Under the pieces are notes generated by a model, which worked only from the letters and a program-made list of their open reading frames with translations, searched no databases and had not been told where the DNA came from. A DNA stretch of 64,000 nt, from the NCBI RefSeq assembly GCF_014982785.1, contig NZ_JADCKB010000007.1, positions 55,741-119,740 on the forward strand. Direction: 5' to 3'. The position numbers were made by a program, and so were the translations under genes. Positions 57,354 through 64,000 of the stretch are shown here, in pieces. The stretch is from Ructibacterium gallinarum. Its GTDB lineage: Bacteria; Bacillota; Clostridia; Monoglobales; Monoglobaceae. Position 1 is the first letter of the stretch; every line of letters begins with the position of its first letter.

Positions 57354-58559
57354 ATGCTTCCACTTGAAAACCGCTGTATTGTTCTTGGTATTACCGGTGG
57401 CATTGCCGCATATAAAGCCGCGGATTTGACTTCACGCTTAAAAAAACTGGGAGCAGATATCCGGGTGATTATGACCCGCTCTGCTGCAAAATTCATCTGC
57501 CCGCTGACTTTACAGACTCTGTCACAAAATCCGGTGGCGATAGATATGTTTGAGGAACCCAAAAGCTGGGAAGTCCGCCATATCGCCCTGGCCCAGGCCG
57601 CCGATGTCTTTGTCATTGCCCCCTGCACCGCCAATGTCATCGGCAAAATCGCCGGTGGGATAGCAGATGATATGCTCACTACTACTGTCATGGCCACCCG
57701 TGCGCCCGTCCTGCTGGCGCCAGCCATGAACACACAAATGTATGAAAATCCAATTGTTCAGGAAAATCTGTCAAAGCTTTCCCGTCTGGGCTACCAGATT
57801 ATTGCGCCGGAAAACGGCCGCCTTGCCTGCGGTGACATGGGAACCGGCAAGTTGGCAAATCCGGAGCGGATTGCCGATGCGGTACTTTCTGCTGCACTGC
57901 GTCCGGTAGGAGATCTGTCCGGCCATAGTGTCCTGGTCACAGCTGGCGCCACCCAGGAAGCCCTGGATCCGGTACGTTTTCTGACCAATCATTCCAGCGG
58001 AAAAATGGGATATGCGATTGCCAATGCCGCCTATCTCCGTGGCGCAGATGTCACCCTGATTGCTGCGCCAAACACGCAAAAAGCCTTTGAAGGCATAAAA
58101 ATTGTCAACGTAATTTCTGCACAAGATATGTTTGACGCAGTGATGGAAAACGCAGAAAACGCAGATATGATTATCAAAGCCGCCGCAGTGGCAGATTTCC
58201 GTCCTGCTGAATATCAAGACCAAAAAATAAAAAAAGCAGGCAAAGATTCTATCTGCCTGCCCCTTGCCTCCAATCCTGATATTTTGCAGGCGCTGGGGGA
58301 TCGGTTTGGCGGGAAAAAAATGATTGCAGGTTTCTGCATGGAAACAGAAAACCTTTTAGAAAATGCTCAGAAAAAACTGAAAAAGAAAAACGCTGATTTT
58401 ATTGTCGCCAATAACCTGACCAATGCCGGCGCGGGCTTTGGAACGGATACCAACGTAGTAACCATTCTCAGCAAGGACGGTAAAACAGAAGCTCTGCCGT
58501 GCATGAGCAAGGACGCGGTTGCCAATGCACTATTAGACAGGCTGATCAGAGCGCTATGA
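57354..58559 (+). CDS. coaBC: Bifunctional phosphopantothenoylcysteine decarboxylase/synthetase
   Basis: Two steps of coenzyme A synthesis in one protein of 401 residues. The CoaC flavin domain (residues about 1-185) has GITGGIAAYKA, the catalytic His in RHIALAQAAD, and ENGRLACGDMGTGKL with the catalytic Cys. The CoaB domain (about 190-401) has TAGATQEALDPVRFLTN and the active-site Lys in KAAAVADFRP. Its start has GGGGAGG upstream; its stop overlaps priA. Confidence 0.96.
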   Translation: MLPLENRCIVLGITGGIAAYKAADLTSRLKKLGADIRVIMTRSAAKFICPLTLQTLSQNPVAIDMFEEPKSWEVRHIALAQAADVFVIAPCTANVIGKIAGGIADDMLTTTVMATRAPVLLAPAMNTQMYENPIVQENLSKLSRLGYQIIAPENGRLACGDMGTGKLANPERIADAVLSAALRPVGDLSGHSVLVTAGATQEALDPVRFLTNHSSGKMGYAIANAAYLRGADVTLIAAPNTQKAFEGIKIVNVISAQDMFDAVMENAENADMIIKAAAVADFRPAEYQDQKIKKAGKDSICLPLASNPDILQALGDRFGGKKMIAGFCMETENLLENAQKKLKKKNADFIVANNLTNAGAGFGTDTNVVTILSKDGKTEALPCMSKDAVANALLDRLIRAL

Positions 58560-61000
58560 TCGCAAATATTGCTCTTACGGATGCACGGCACGCCGTAGAC
58601 AAACTGTTTGACTATCTGATCCCTCCAGAGCTTGAACGCGTCGCCAAGCCGGGGATGCGGGTATTGGTACCCTTTGGCGTCCGAAATACCGCCGTAGAAG
58701 GACTCATTCTTTCAGTGAGCCAAACCAGCGAATTTCCTTCCCTGAAACCACTAATCCGTTGTCTGGATCCTCTTCCCGTTCTGACAGAGGAACTGATTAG
58801 TCTGTGTGTTTGGATGCGCCATCAATATTTATGTTCTTTTCAGCAAAGCTACAGACAAGTCAAGCCCCCCTACCTTGGCACCCGTCTGCGGCAATGGTTG
58901 TTTTTCCTAAAAGATACCGAGGAAAAACTCAGTGCACCCCAACGCCGGCTTCTGGATACTTTGAAAGAATATGACGGCTTTGCGGAAATGGCCGAACTTG
59001 AAGCCGCACTGCACCGGACAAGCATCCGCTCCAGCGCCTATGCACTGCAAGACAAAGGCCTTCTTGAAATCCGAGAAAAAATTGACAATACCATTTCCTT
59101 AAAATATATTCGAAAGGCAAGGCTGAATTTTTCTCCGGAAGAAGGTTATGCCACCGCAGATGAACTTCGAAGCCGCAGGGCAACGGTCCAGGCGGATATG
59201 GTGCTAACCCTCTGCGACTGCGGTGACCTTCCCACTTCCGATTTGGTTTTAATCTCCGATGGAAATTACAATGCACTGAATGCACTCAAGGACAAAGGAA
59301 TTATTTCTATTTACCGGGAACCGTTTCTGCGCACGGCCTATGCCCCAGATCAATACACTCCTTCCGTCCCGTATATCCCGACCGAAGAACAAAAACCGGT
59401 GATTGACTATCTCAACCGTCTGATCACCCATAATCTCCATGAGAAGATTCTGCTCCGCGGGGTAACGGGGAGCGGCAAAACAGAAGTTTTTCTCCAAGCG
59501 ATTGAAACATGCATCAAACAGGGGAAACAGGCCATTATGCTGGTTCCGGAAATTTCTCTGACTCCTCAAATGGTAGAAAGGTTTGTCAGCCGGTTCGGTA
59601 CCTCGGTTGCCGTTATGCACAGCGGCCTTTCTCAAGGAGAACGATTTGACCAATGGTACAAAATCCGCCACGGTGAAGTGGACGTGGTAGTAGGCGCGCG
59701 CAGCGCCATCTTTGCACCTTTTAAACGATTGGGAATTATTATTTTAGACGAGGAACACGAAGACAGCTATAAATCCGAAACCGCGCCCCGCTATCATGCC
59801 CGTGACATCGCTTTTCGCCGGGGAGCAAAGCACGGTGCACCCGTTCTTCTGGCGTCCGCCACCCCTTCCGTGACTTCCTATTATAGAGCAAAAACTCAAA
59901 AATACCGCCTGTTTGAAATGCATCAGCGATATAATCAAAATCCACTTCCCAAAGCACGTATCGTGGATATGCGCAGTGAACTTCTGGATTATCACAATAT
60001 GTCATCCATCAGCATCCGGCTGCAGGATGAAATTCGCAGAAATCTGGACAAAAAAGAAAAAACAATTTTATTTTTAAATCGCAGAGGCTACAACACCTTT
60101 GTTTCCTGCCGCCAATGCGGCTATGTGATGGAATGCCCCCACTGCAGCATCGCTTTAACATACCACCGAAGTTCTGACCATCTGGCCTGTCACTACTGCG
60201 GATATACCTGCCAGAATGTAACCGTTTGTCCGGAATGTGGCTCACAGTATATCAAATTCTTTGGAACTGGAACACAAAAAATTGAAGAAGAACTTTATAC
60301 CCTTTTTCCCGGTGTTCGCGTTTTGAGAATGGATTTTGACACCACTTCCGGCAAAGGCGGGCATGAAATTTTGCTGAATCGATTCAAAAACGGAGAAGCA
60401 GATATTCTCTTAGGTACCCAAATGGTAACCAAAGGCCTTGATTTTGCAGATGTCACACTGGTAGGCGTTCTGGCGGCAGATACCTCTCTTAATATTAATG
60501 ACTATCGGGCTAACGAACGCTGTTTTTCCCTCATCACCCAGGTGTGCGGCCGGGCTGGGAGAGGCAATACCGAAGGACGTGCGGTTATTCAGACCTATCA
60601 GCCGGAAAATGTTACGATTCGCTTGGCAAAAGAACAGAATTATCCGGATTTTTATGAAAATGAAATGAAATACCGGGAAAAAATGCAGTATCCTCCTTTT
60701 TGTGACATGATTCACATTGTTCTTTCCGGCGAAGACGAAAGACAGGTAAAACAAGAAATTGCCAACATCGGTCTACTTTTGAACAGCCGTCCCGAAATTC
60801 AGGGCGCTATCCTTCAAACAATAGGTCCAGATCCGGCTCCCATCGCCAAAATAAAAAATAAATTCCGATACCGCATTTTCCTGAAAGCAGCAGATACCCA
60901 ACAACTTTTACCACTTTTGCGGCAAATAAGTACGGCACACAATGCCGGAAATTCCAAAAACACTTTAACCATTGACATTAACCCAACAAATATGTTATAA
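58556..61000 (+). CDS. priA: Primosomal protein N' (replication restart helicase PriA)
   Basis: Reloads the replication fork after arrest. 814 residues from the ATG at 58556, overlapping the coaBC stop (ATGA). The N-terminal DNA-binding domain is followed by Walker A GVTGSGKTEVF near residue 302, the DEEH box near residue 400 and eight zinc cysteines in four CxxC pairs (CRQCGYVMECPHC; CHYCGY; CPECGS) near residues 515-565. Order coaBC-priA-def is classical for Firmicutes. Confidence 0.96.
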   Translation: MIANIALTDARHAVDKLFDYLIPPELERVAKPGMRVLVPFGVRNTAVEGLILSVSQTSEFPSLKPLIRCLDPLPVLTEELISLCVWMRHQYLCSFQQSYRQVKPPYLGTRLRQWLFFLKDTEEKLSAPQRRLLDTLKEYDGFAEMAELEAALHRTSIRSSAYALQDKGLLEIREKIDNTISLKYIRKARLNFSPEEGYATADELRSRRATVQADMVLTLCDCGDLPTSDLVLISDGNYNALNALKDKGIISIYREPFLRTAYAPDQYTPSVPYIPTEEQKPVIDYLNRLITHNLHEKILLRGVTGSGKTEVFLQAIETCIKQGKQAIMLVPEISLTPQMVERFVSRFGTSVAVMHSGLSQGERFDQWYKIRHGEVDVVVGARSAIFAPFKRLGIIILDEEHEDSYKSETAPRYHARDIAFRRGAKHGAPVLLASATPSVTSYYRAKTQKYRLFEMHQRYNQNPLPKARIVDMRSELLDYHNMSSISIRLQDEIRRNLDKKEKTILFLNRRGYNTFVSCRQCGYVMECPHCSIALTYHRSSDHLACHYCGYTCQNVTVCPECGSQYIKFFGTGTQKIEEELYTLFPGVRVLRMDFDTTSGKGGHEILLNRFKNGEADILLGTQMVTKGLDFADVTLVGVLAADTSLNINDYRANERCFSLITQVCGRAGRGNTEGRAVIQTYQPENVTIRLAKEQNYPDFYENEMKYREKMQYPPFCDMIHIVLSGEDERQVKQEIANIGLLLNSRPEIQGAILQTIGPDPAPIAKIKNKFRYRIFLKAADTQQLLPLLRQISTAHNAGNSKNTLTIDINPTNML

Positions 61001-61055
61001 CTATCACAGAGATTAAGAAAATCCCGGTATACCAGAAAGAAACGGAGTGTTGAAT

Positions 61056-61517
61056 ATGGCAATTAGAAAAATTCTGACGGTGGGCGATCCGGTTCTGACC
61101 AAAAAATGCCGAACCATTGAAAATATAGACCAACGCACCTTGACCCTATTGGACGATCTGGCAGATACCCTATACGAATCTGGCGGTGTAGGACTGGCTG
61201 CTCCTCAGGTAGGCGTTCTTCGGCGTGCCGTTGTGATTGACATAGGTGACGGACTGATTGAACTGATTAATCCTGAAATTATTCAAACTGACGGCGAACA
61301 AACCGATGCAGAAGGCTGTTTGAGCTATCCAGGGAAATTTGGCCTGGTTACCCGCCCCAACCGCGTTACCGTCCGGGCTATGGACCGAAACGGTACAATA
61401 CGCGAACTAACTGGCGAGGGTCTGCTGGCCCGCGCCTTCTGTCATGAACTGGATCATTTAGATGGAAAAATGTTTATGAATTTGGTTACAGAATGGCTGG
61501 AGGACGAGGACGAATAA
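61056..61517 (+). CDS. def: Peptide deformylase
   Basis: Removes the formyl group from nascent proteins. 153 residues from the ATG at 61056, eight bases after GGAG; a GTG at 61047 opens the longer frame. All three motifs are present: GVGLAAPQVG, EGCLSYPG with the metal Cys, and HELDHLDG with the two metal His and catalytic Glu. The usual downstream fmt is absent; a terminator follows. Confidence 0.96.
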   Translation: MAIRKILTVGDPVLTKKCRTIENIDQRTLTLLDDLADTLYESGGVGLAAPQVGVLRRAVVIDIGDGLIELINPEIIQTDGEQTDAEGCLSYPGKFGLVTRPNRVTVRAMDRNGTIRELTGEGLLARAFCHELDHLDGKMFMNLVTEWLEDEDE

Positions 61518-61596
61518 CTGATTCCGGTGCCATGTTCTGATTTTTTGGCAATTCGTACATTGATCAAATTCCCTCCGCACACTTCATACTGACGCA

Positions 61597-61640
61597 AAAG
61601 CCGCAGACAAACAATGTATATTTGTTTGTCTGCGGCTTTT
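61597..61640 (+). terminator. Terminator of def
   Basis: A very long stem (61597-61613 with 61623-61640) ending in TTTTT. The bases from 61518 to 61596 show nothing else. Confidence 0.85.
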
Positions 61641-61677
61641 TGATGTACAAAACTTTACTACATTTTTCACAAAAAAA

Positions 61678-61698
61678 GGAATGGAGAAACTCCATTCC
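61678..61698 (-). terminator. Terminator of tRNA-Arg
   Basis: GGAATGGAG and CTCCATTCC form a 9-bp stem around a 3-base loop, followed on the minus strand by seven T. Confidence 0.85.
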
Positions 61699-61702
61699 TG
61701 CT

Positions 61703-61779
<77 letters not shown>

Positions 61780-61799
61780 ATATGAAATCGAACTCATTT

Positions 61800-61828
61800 A
61801 TTATACCACCATCATCAAAAAAATGCAA
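61800..61828 (-). promoter_or_regulatory. Sigma-A promoter of tRNA-Arg
   Basis: On the minus strand TTGCAT (61828-61823), 17 bases, TATAAT (61805-61800), preceded by TGG. Confidence 0.8.
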
Positions 61829-61921
61829 GCTTTTTTTTCAAAAAAATTATTTTTCCCAAAGAAATAACAAAAAGAGCAGCTAAGCTGCCAAAAGTAATTT
61901 GAAAAATTAATTCTATGTTCA

Positions 61922-61949
61922 TTGATTATTCACAAAGGTTTGTTATGAT
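61922..61949 (+). promoter_or_regulatory. Sigma-A promoter upstream of the 62039 gene
   Basis: TTGATT (61922-61927), a 16-base spacer, TATGAT (61944-61949). The leader to 62039 is about 85 AT-rich bases. Confidence 0.55.
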
Positions 61950-62038
61950 AATAGTGTAAAATTATTACAGAATTTTCATTCTCGGATATAATCGGACACA
62001 ACTAAGAATATATATGATATGCTGAAAGGAGGATTCAG

Positions 62039-62344
62039 ATGGCAGCAGATATGAAAGAAAGGAAAATTTTAGCCACAGAAACAGAAAGCGGCGGTGTCGT
62101 CCGTTTGCTTGCCGAATTATCAGGAGCTCCTGAAACGGAAATGGAACAAATGCTGCAAACAGGCATAACACCGTGGAAGCTGGCACAAAATTTAGGTGTG
62201 CTGAGCGAATTTAGAGATGCACTGCTGGAACGGCTTTTTTCCCAGCTGCAAAATATGGTAGAAAACAATCAAATCACACAGCAGCATGCGGATGACATGA
62301 TTGCATACTTTGAAACTTATGTCCCGGCTGCGGACGAAAGATAA
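62039..62344 (+). CDS. Small helical protein of unknown function
   Basis: 101 residues behind AAAGGAGG, so translation is convincing. It is acidic and predicted almost wholly helical, with no cysteine, signal peptide or membrane segment. I do not recognise a family. It lies 18 bases upstream of queH and shares its transcript. Confidence 0.75.
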   Translation: MAADMKERKILATETESGGVVRLLAELSGAPETEMEQMLQTGITPWKLAQNLGVLSEFRDALLERLFSQLQNMVENNQITQQHADDMIAYFETYVPAADER

Positions 62345-62362
62345 AAGGAAGGAGCCATGCAA

Positions 62363-63019
62363 ATGGCACAGCCAAATATCAACTATCAAAAAGAACTGGA
62401 AACCATTTTAGCAAATATTACAGCCAAAAAGCAAACGCCTTCTTTGTTGCTTCATAGCTGCTGTGCTCCATGCAGCAGCTATGTTCTGGAATATTTGACC
62501 CAATATTTTACCATTACGGTTTTGTATTATAACCCCAACATTGCACCAATAGAAGAATATGAACACCGCAAAGCGGAACAGATTCGACTGATCAAAGAAG
62601 AAAGCTGGAAAAATCCCGTAACGATTCGAGATACCGATTGGGACCATCCCGCCTTTGCGTCCATTGCCAAGGGTATGGAAGAATTGCCGGAAGGCGGCGC
62701 CCGCTGTCTGAAGTGCTACGAACTGCGGCTTCGTGCTGCCGCCAGAGCCGCAAAAGAAGGGAATTATGATTATTTTACATCTACGCTTTCCATCAGCCCG
62801 TTAAAAAATGCCCAAGCTCTGAACAAAATTGGCTTTCGGCTTTCCGAAGAATACCACACCGCATACCTGCCTGCTGATTTCAAAAAGCGGGGCGGTTATC
62901 AGCGCTCTATTGAACTTTCGCGACAATATAACCTATACCGGCAAGACTATTGCGGTTGTATCTACTCAAAACGCGACAGAATACTTCAAAAAAGAGAACA
63001 ACAGGCTTCGCTTTCATAA
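62363..63019 (+). CDS. queH: Epoxyqueuosine reductase QueH
   Basis: Last step of queuosine tRNA modification: reduces epoxyqueuosine to queuosine. 218 residues from the ATG at 62363, eight bases after GGAG; an ATG two codons earlier is too close. The QueH cysteine set is present: LHSCCAPCSSYV near residues 30-41, CLKCYELRL near residue 113 and DYCGCIYS near residue 195, supporting a [4Fe-4S] cluster and a metal site. Replaces the unrelated QueG. Other que genes are not in the window. Confidence 0.93.
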   Translation: MAQPNINYQKELETILANITAKKQTPSLLLHSCCAPCSSYVLEYLTQYFTITVLYYNPNIAPIEEYEHRKAEQIRLIKEESWKNPVTIRDTDWDHPAFASIAKGMEELPEGGARCLKCYELRLRAAARAAKEGNYDYFTSTLSISPLKNAQALNKIGFRLSEEYHTAYLPADFKKRGGYQRSIELSRQYNLYRQDYCGCIYSKRDRILQKREQQASLS

Positions 63020-63032
63020 AGACATATATTTT

Positions 63033-63061
63033 CAGCTTGATTTTCATGATAAATCAAGCTG
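63033..63061 (+). terminator. Terminator-like palindrome after queH
   Basis: CAGCTTGATTT (63033-63043) pairs with AAATCAAGCTG (63051-63061). It has no T-tract because the IS-like sequence starts right after it, which suggests insertion next to or inside the queH terminator. Confidence 0.6.
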
Positions 63062-64000
63062 TCAGCCTGTCGAAAAAGCTCAGCAAAAGCTGGGCTTTTT
63101 GTTTGTTATGTGGTAAAATAAGGTTGGGTGATAAAAATGCTAAGAACAAACAAGAAAGAACGAAATCAAGTAGAAATATTTTCAATAGAAGAATTTGTGC
63201 CGCAAGATCATTTACTGAGGAAAATAGATAGTGCGGTAGATTTTACACATATTTACGATTTTGTAACAGATCTGTATTGCAAAAACAATGGCAGACCGAG
63301 CGTTGACCCTGTTGTGCTGGTAAAAATGGTGTTGATACAGCACTTGTATGGAATAAGCTCACTGCGCAGGACACACGAAGAAATAAGCATGAATGTAGCC
63401 TACAGATGGTTTTTGGGGTATTTGATGAATGAAGAAATACCACATTTTTCAACAGTAAGCTACAACTTTAAACATAGATTTACCGAACACACAGTAGAAA
63501 ATGTTTTCAACTGGATATTGAATGAAATAAACAATGCAGGATATTTATCACTCGAAGCAGTATTTATAGATGGGACGCATATCAAAGCAAATGCGAATAT
63601 GAAAAAGGTCGTAAAAAAAGCAGTACCGCAGGCTTCAAAAATATATGAAGATCAGCTTATGAAAGAAATCAACGAGGACAGGGAAGAACACGGTAAGAAG
63701 CCGTTTGAAGGTAAAAAGGAAAAAGAAGAAAAAATAATAAACGAATCAACAACAGACCCCGAAAGCGGAGTTTTCCACAAGGGAGAACACAAAAAGTGTT
63801 TTGCGTATTCAGCACAAACAGCCTGTGATCAAAACGGATATATACTGGAAGTGGAGGTAAATTCGGGCAATGTACACGATAGTGTAGCTTTTGATGGATT
63901 GTATGATAAACTTACAGAAAAATTTCCTGAAATAGAAACAATAGTTGCAGACGCAGGATACAAAACACCGTGGATATGTAAAAAAATAATAGATGATGGA
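63062..64000 (+). mobile_element. IS1182-family insertion sequence, left part
   Basis: The element appears to start just after the queH hairpin. Its left end holds CTGTCGAAAAAG (63067-63078) and a second hairpin (63073-63084 with 63089-63100) ending in TTTTT, which would insulate the transposase. The right end lies beyond the window. Confidence 0.7.
63137..64000 (+). CDS. IS1182-family transposase, cut by the window end
   Basis: An open frame starts at the ATG at 63137 and runs 288 codons to the end of the window without a stop. The N-terminal domain (FSIEEFVPQDHLLRKID; GRPSVDPVVLVKMVLIQ; HFSTVSYNFKHRF) is the DUF772-type region of IS1182/IS5-like transposases. The DDE domain begins with FIDGTHIKANANMKK (first Asp), and IVADAGYKTPW carries the second Asp. 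Its third acidic residue lies outside. Ribosome site is weak. No internal stop, so the copy could be active. Confidence 0.88.
   Translation, partial: MLRTNKKERNQVEIFSIEEFVPQDHLLRKIDSAVDFTHIYDFVTDLYCKNNGRPSVDPVVLVKMVLIQHLYGISSLRRTHEEISMNVAYRWFLGYLMNEEIPHFSTVSYNFKHRFTEHTVENVFNWILNEINNAGYLSLEAVFIDGTHIKANANMKKVVKKAVPQASKIYEDQLMKEINEDREEHGKKPFEGKKEKEEKIINESTTDPESGVFHKGEHKKCFAYSAQTACDQNGYILEVEVNSGNVHDSVAFDGLYDKLTEKFPEIETIVADAGYKTPWICKKIIDDG

Overview
The window is a chromosomal segment of a low-to-moderate GC, anaerobic Gram-positive bacterium of the class Clostridia. I cannot fix the genus. The evidence is the acetate fermentation pair ackA-pta, the Firmicutes order yicC-remA-gmk-rpoZ-coaBC-priA-def, an mreBCD-PBP2 block with maf, AddA-type recombination, NfnAB-like flavoproteins beside an NADP-type glutamate dehydrogenase, strong Shine-Dalgarno sites, many sigma-A promoters with 17-base spacers, and frequent TTG and GTG starts. 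Fucose catabolism and sugar oxidoreductase/TIM-barrel genes suggest a gut or mucosal habitat (inference).

Layout. 1-4.3 kb: ackA and pta, then tmcAL (which uses acetate) and inorganic pyrophosphatase. 4.3-10.2 kb: a glycolytic operon pgk-tpiA-gpmI-eno plus an alpha/beta hydrolase, with no gap gene. 10.4-16.2 kb: gyrA, a lipoprotein, a TtcA-like thiolase, galU and an orphan ABC-2 permease, all co-directional. 16.4-20.7 kb: fucI-fucA with a divergent AraC regulator, followed by two decayed genes (a uroporphyrinogen-decarboxylase-like gene and an AraC fragment). 20.7-26.3 kb: a ferredoxin/NapH-like pair, then four alternating Gfo/Idh oxidoreductase and TIM-barrel isomerase genes with a divergent AraC regulator. 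26.5-30.6 kb: diaminopimelate dehydrogenase, an NSS-family amino-acid transporter, and a TrpB2-type tryptophan synthase beta gene behind what looks like a TRAP-controlled attenuator. 30.6-31.0 kb: a hairpin-rich, MITE-like repeat. 31.0-33.2 kb: another AraC gene, a likely small RNA and a diacylglycerol glucosyltransferase-like gene.

33.2-38.2 kb: addA without addB, an SDR reductase and methylglyoxal synthase. 38.4-47.8 kb: the cell-shape and division block PBP2-mreD-mreC-mreB-maf-dut-U32-zapA-Nudix, read right to left. 48.0-51.7 kb: glutamate dehydrogenase and the NfnAB-like pair. 51.8-54.6 kb: holA, a free-standing ComEC-type metallo-beta-lactamase protein and an NlpC/P60 wall hydrolase. 55.0-61.5 kb: yicC, remA, gmk, rpoZ, coaBC, priA and def on the plus strand. 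61.5-64 kb: tRNA-Arg(ACG), a small unknown protein, queH, and the start of an IS1182-family transposase that runs off the window.

The most interesting object is the leader of the TrpB2 gene: eight (G/U)AG triplets at exact 5-base spacing right after a consensus promoter, overlapping one arm of an antiterminator that competes with an intrinsic terminator. This is the architecture of TRAP-regulated trp attenuation. Second-tier items are a probable small RNA at 31.95-32.07 kb, the inverted-repeat element at 30.6-31.0 kb whose end resembles the end of the IS at 63.06 kb, the Gfo/Idh-TIM-barrel cluster, and the repeat-encoded Ser/Gly/Asn tail of MreC.
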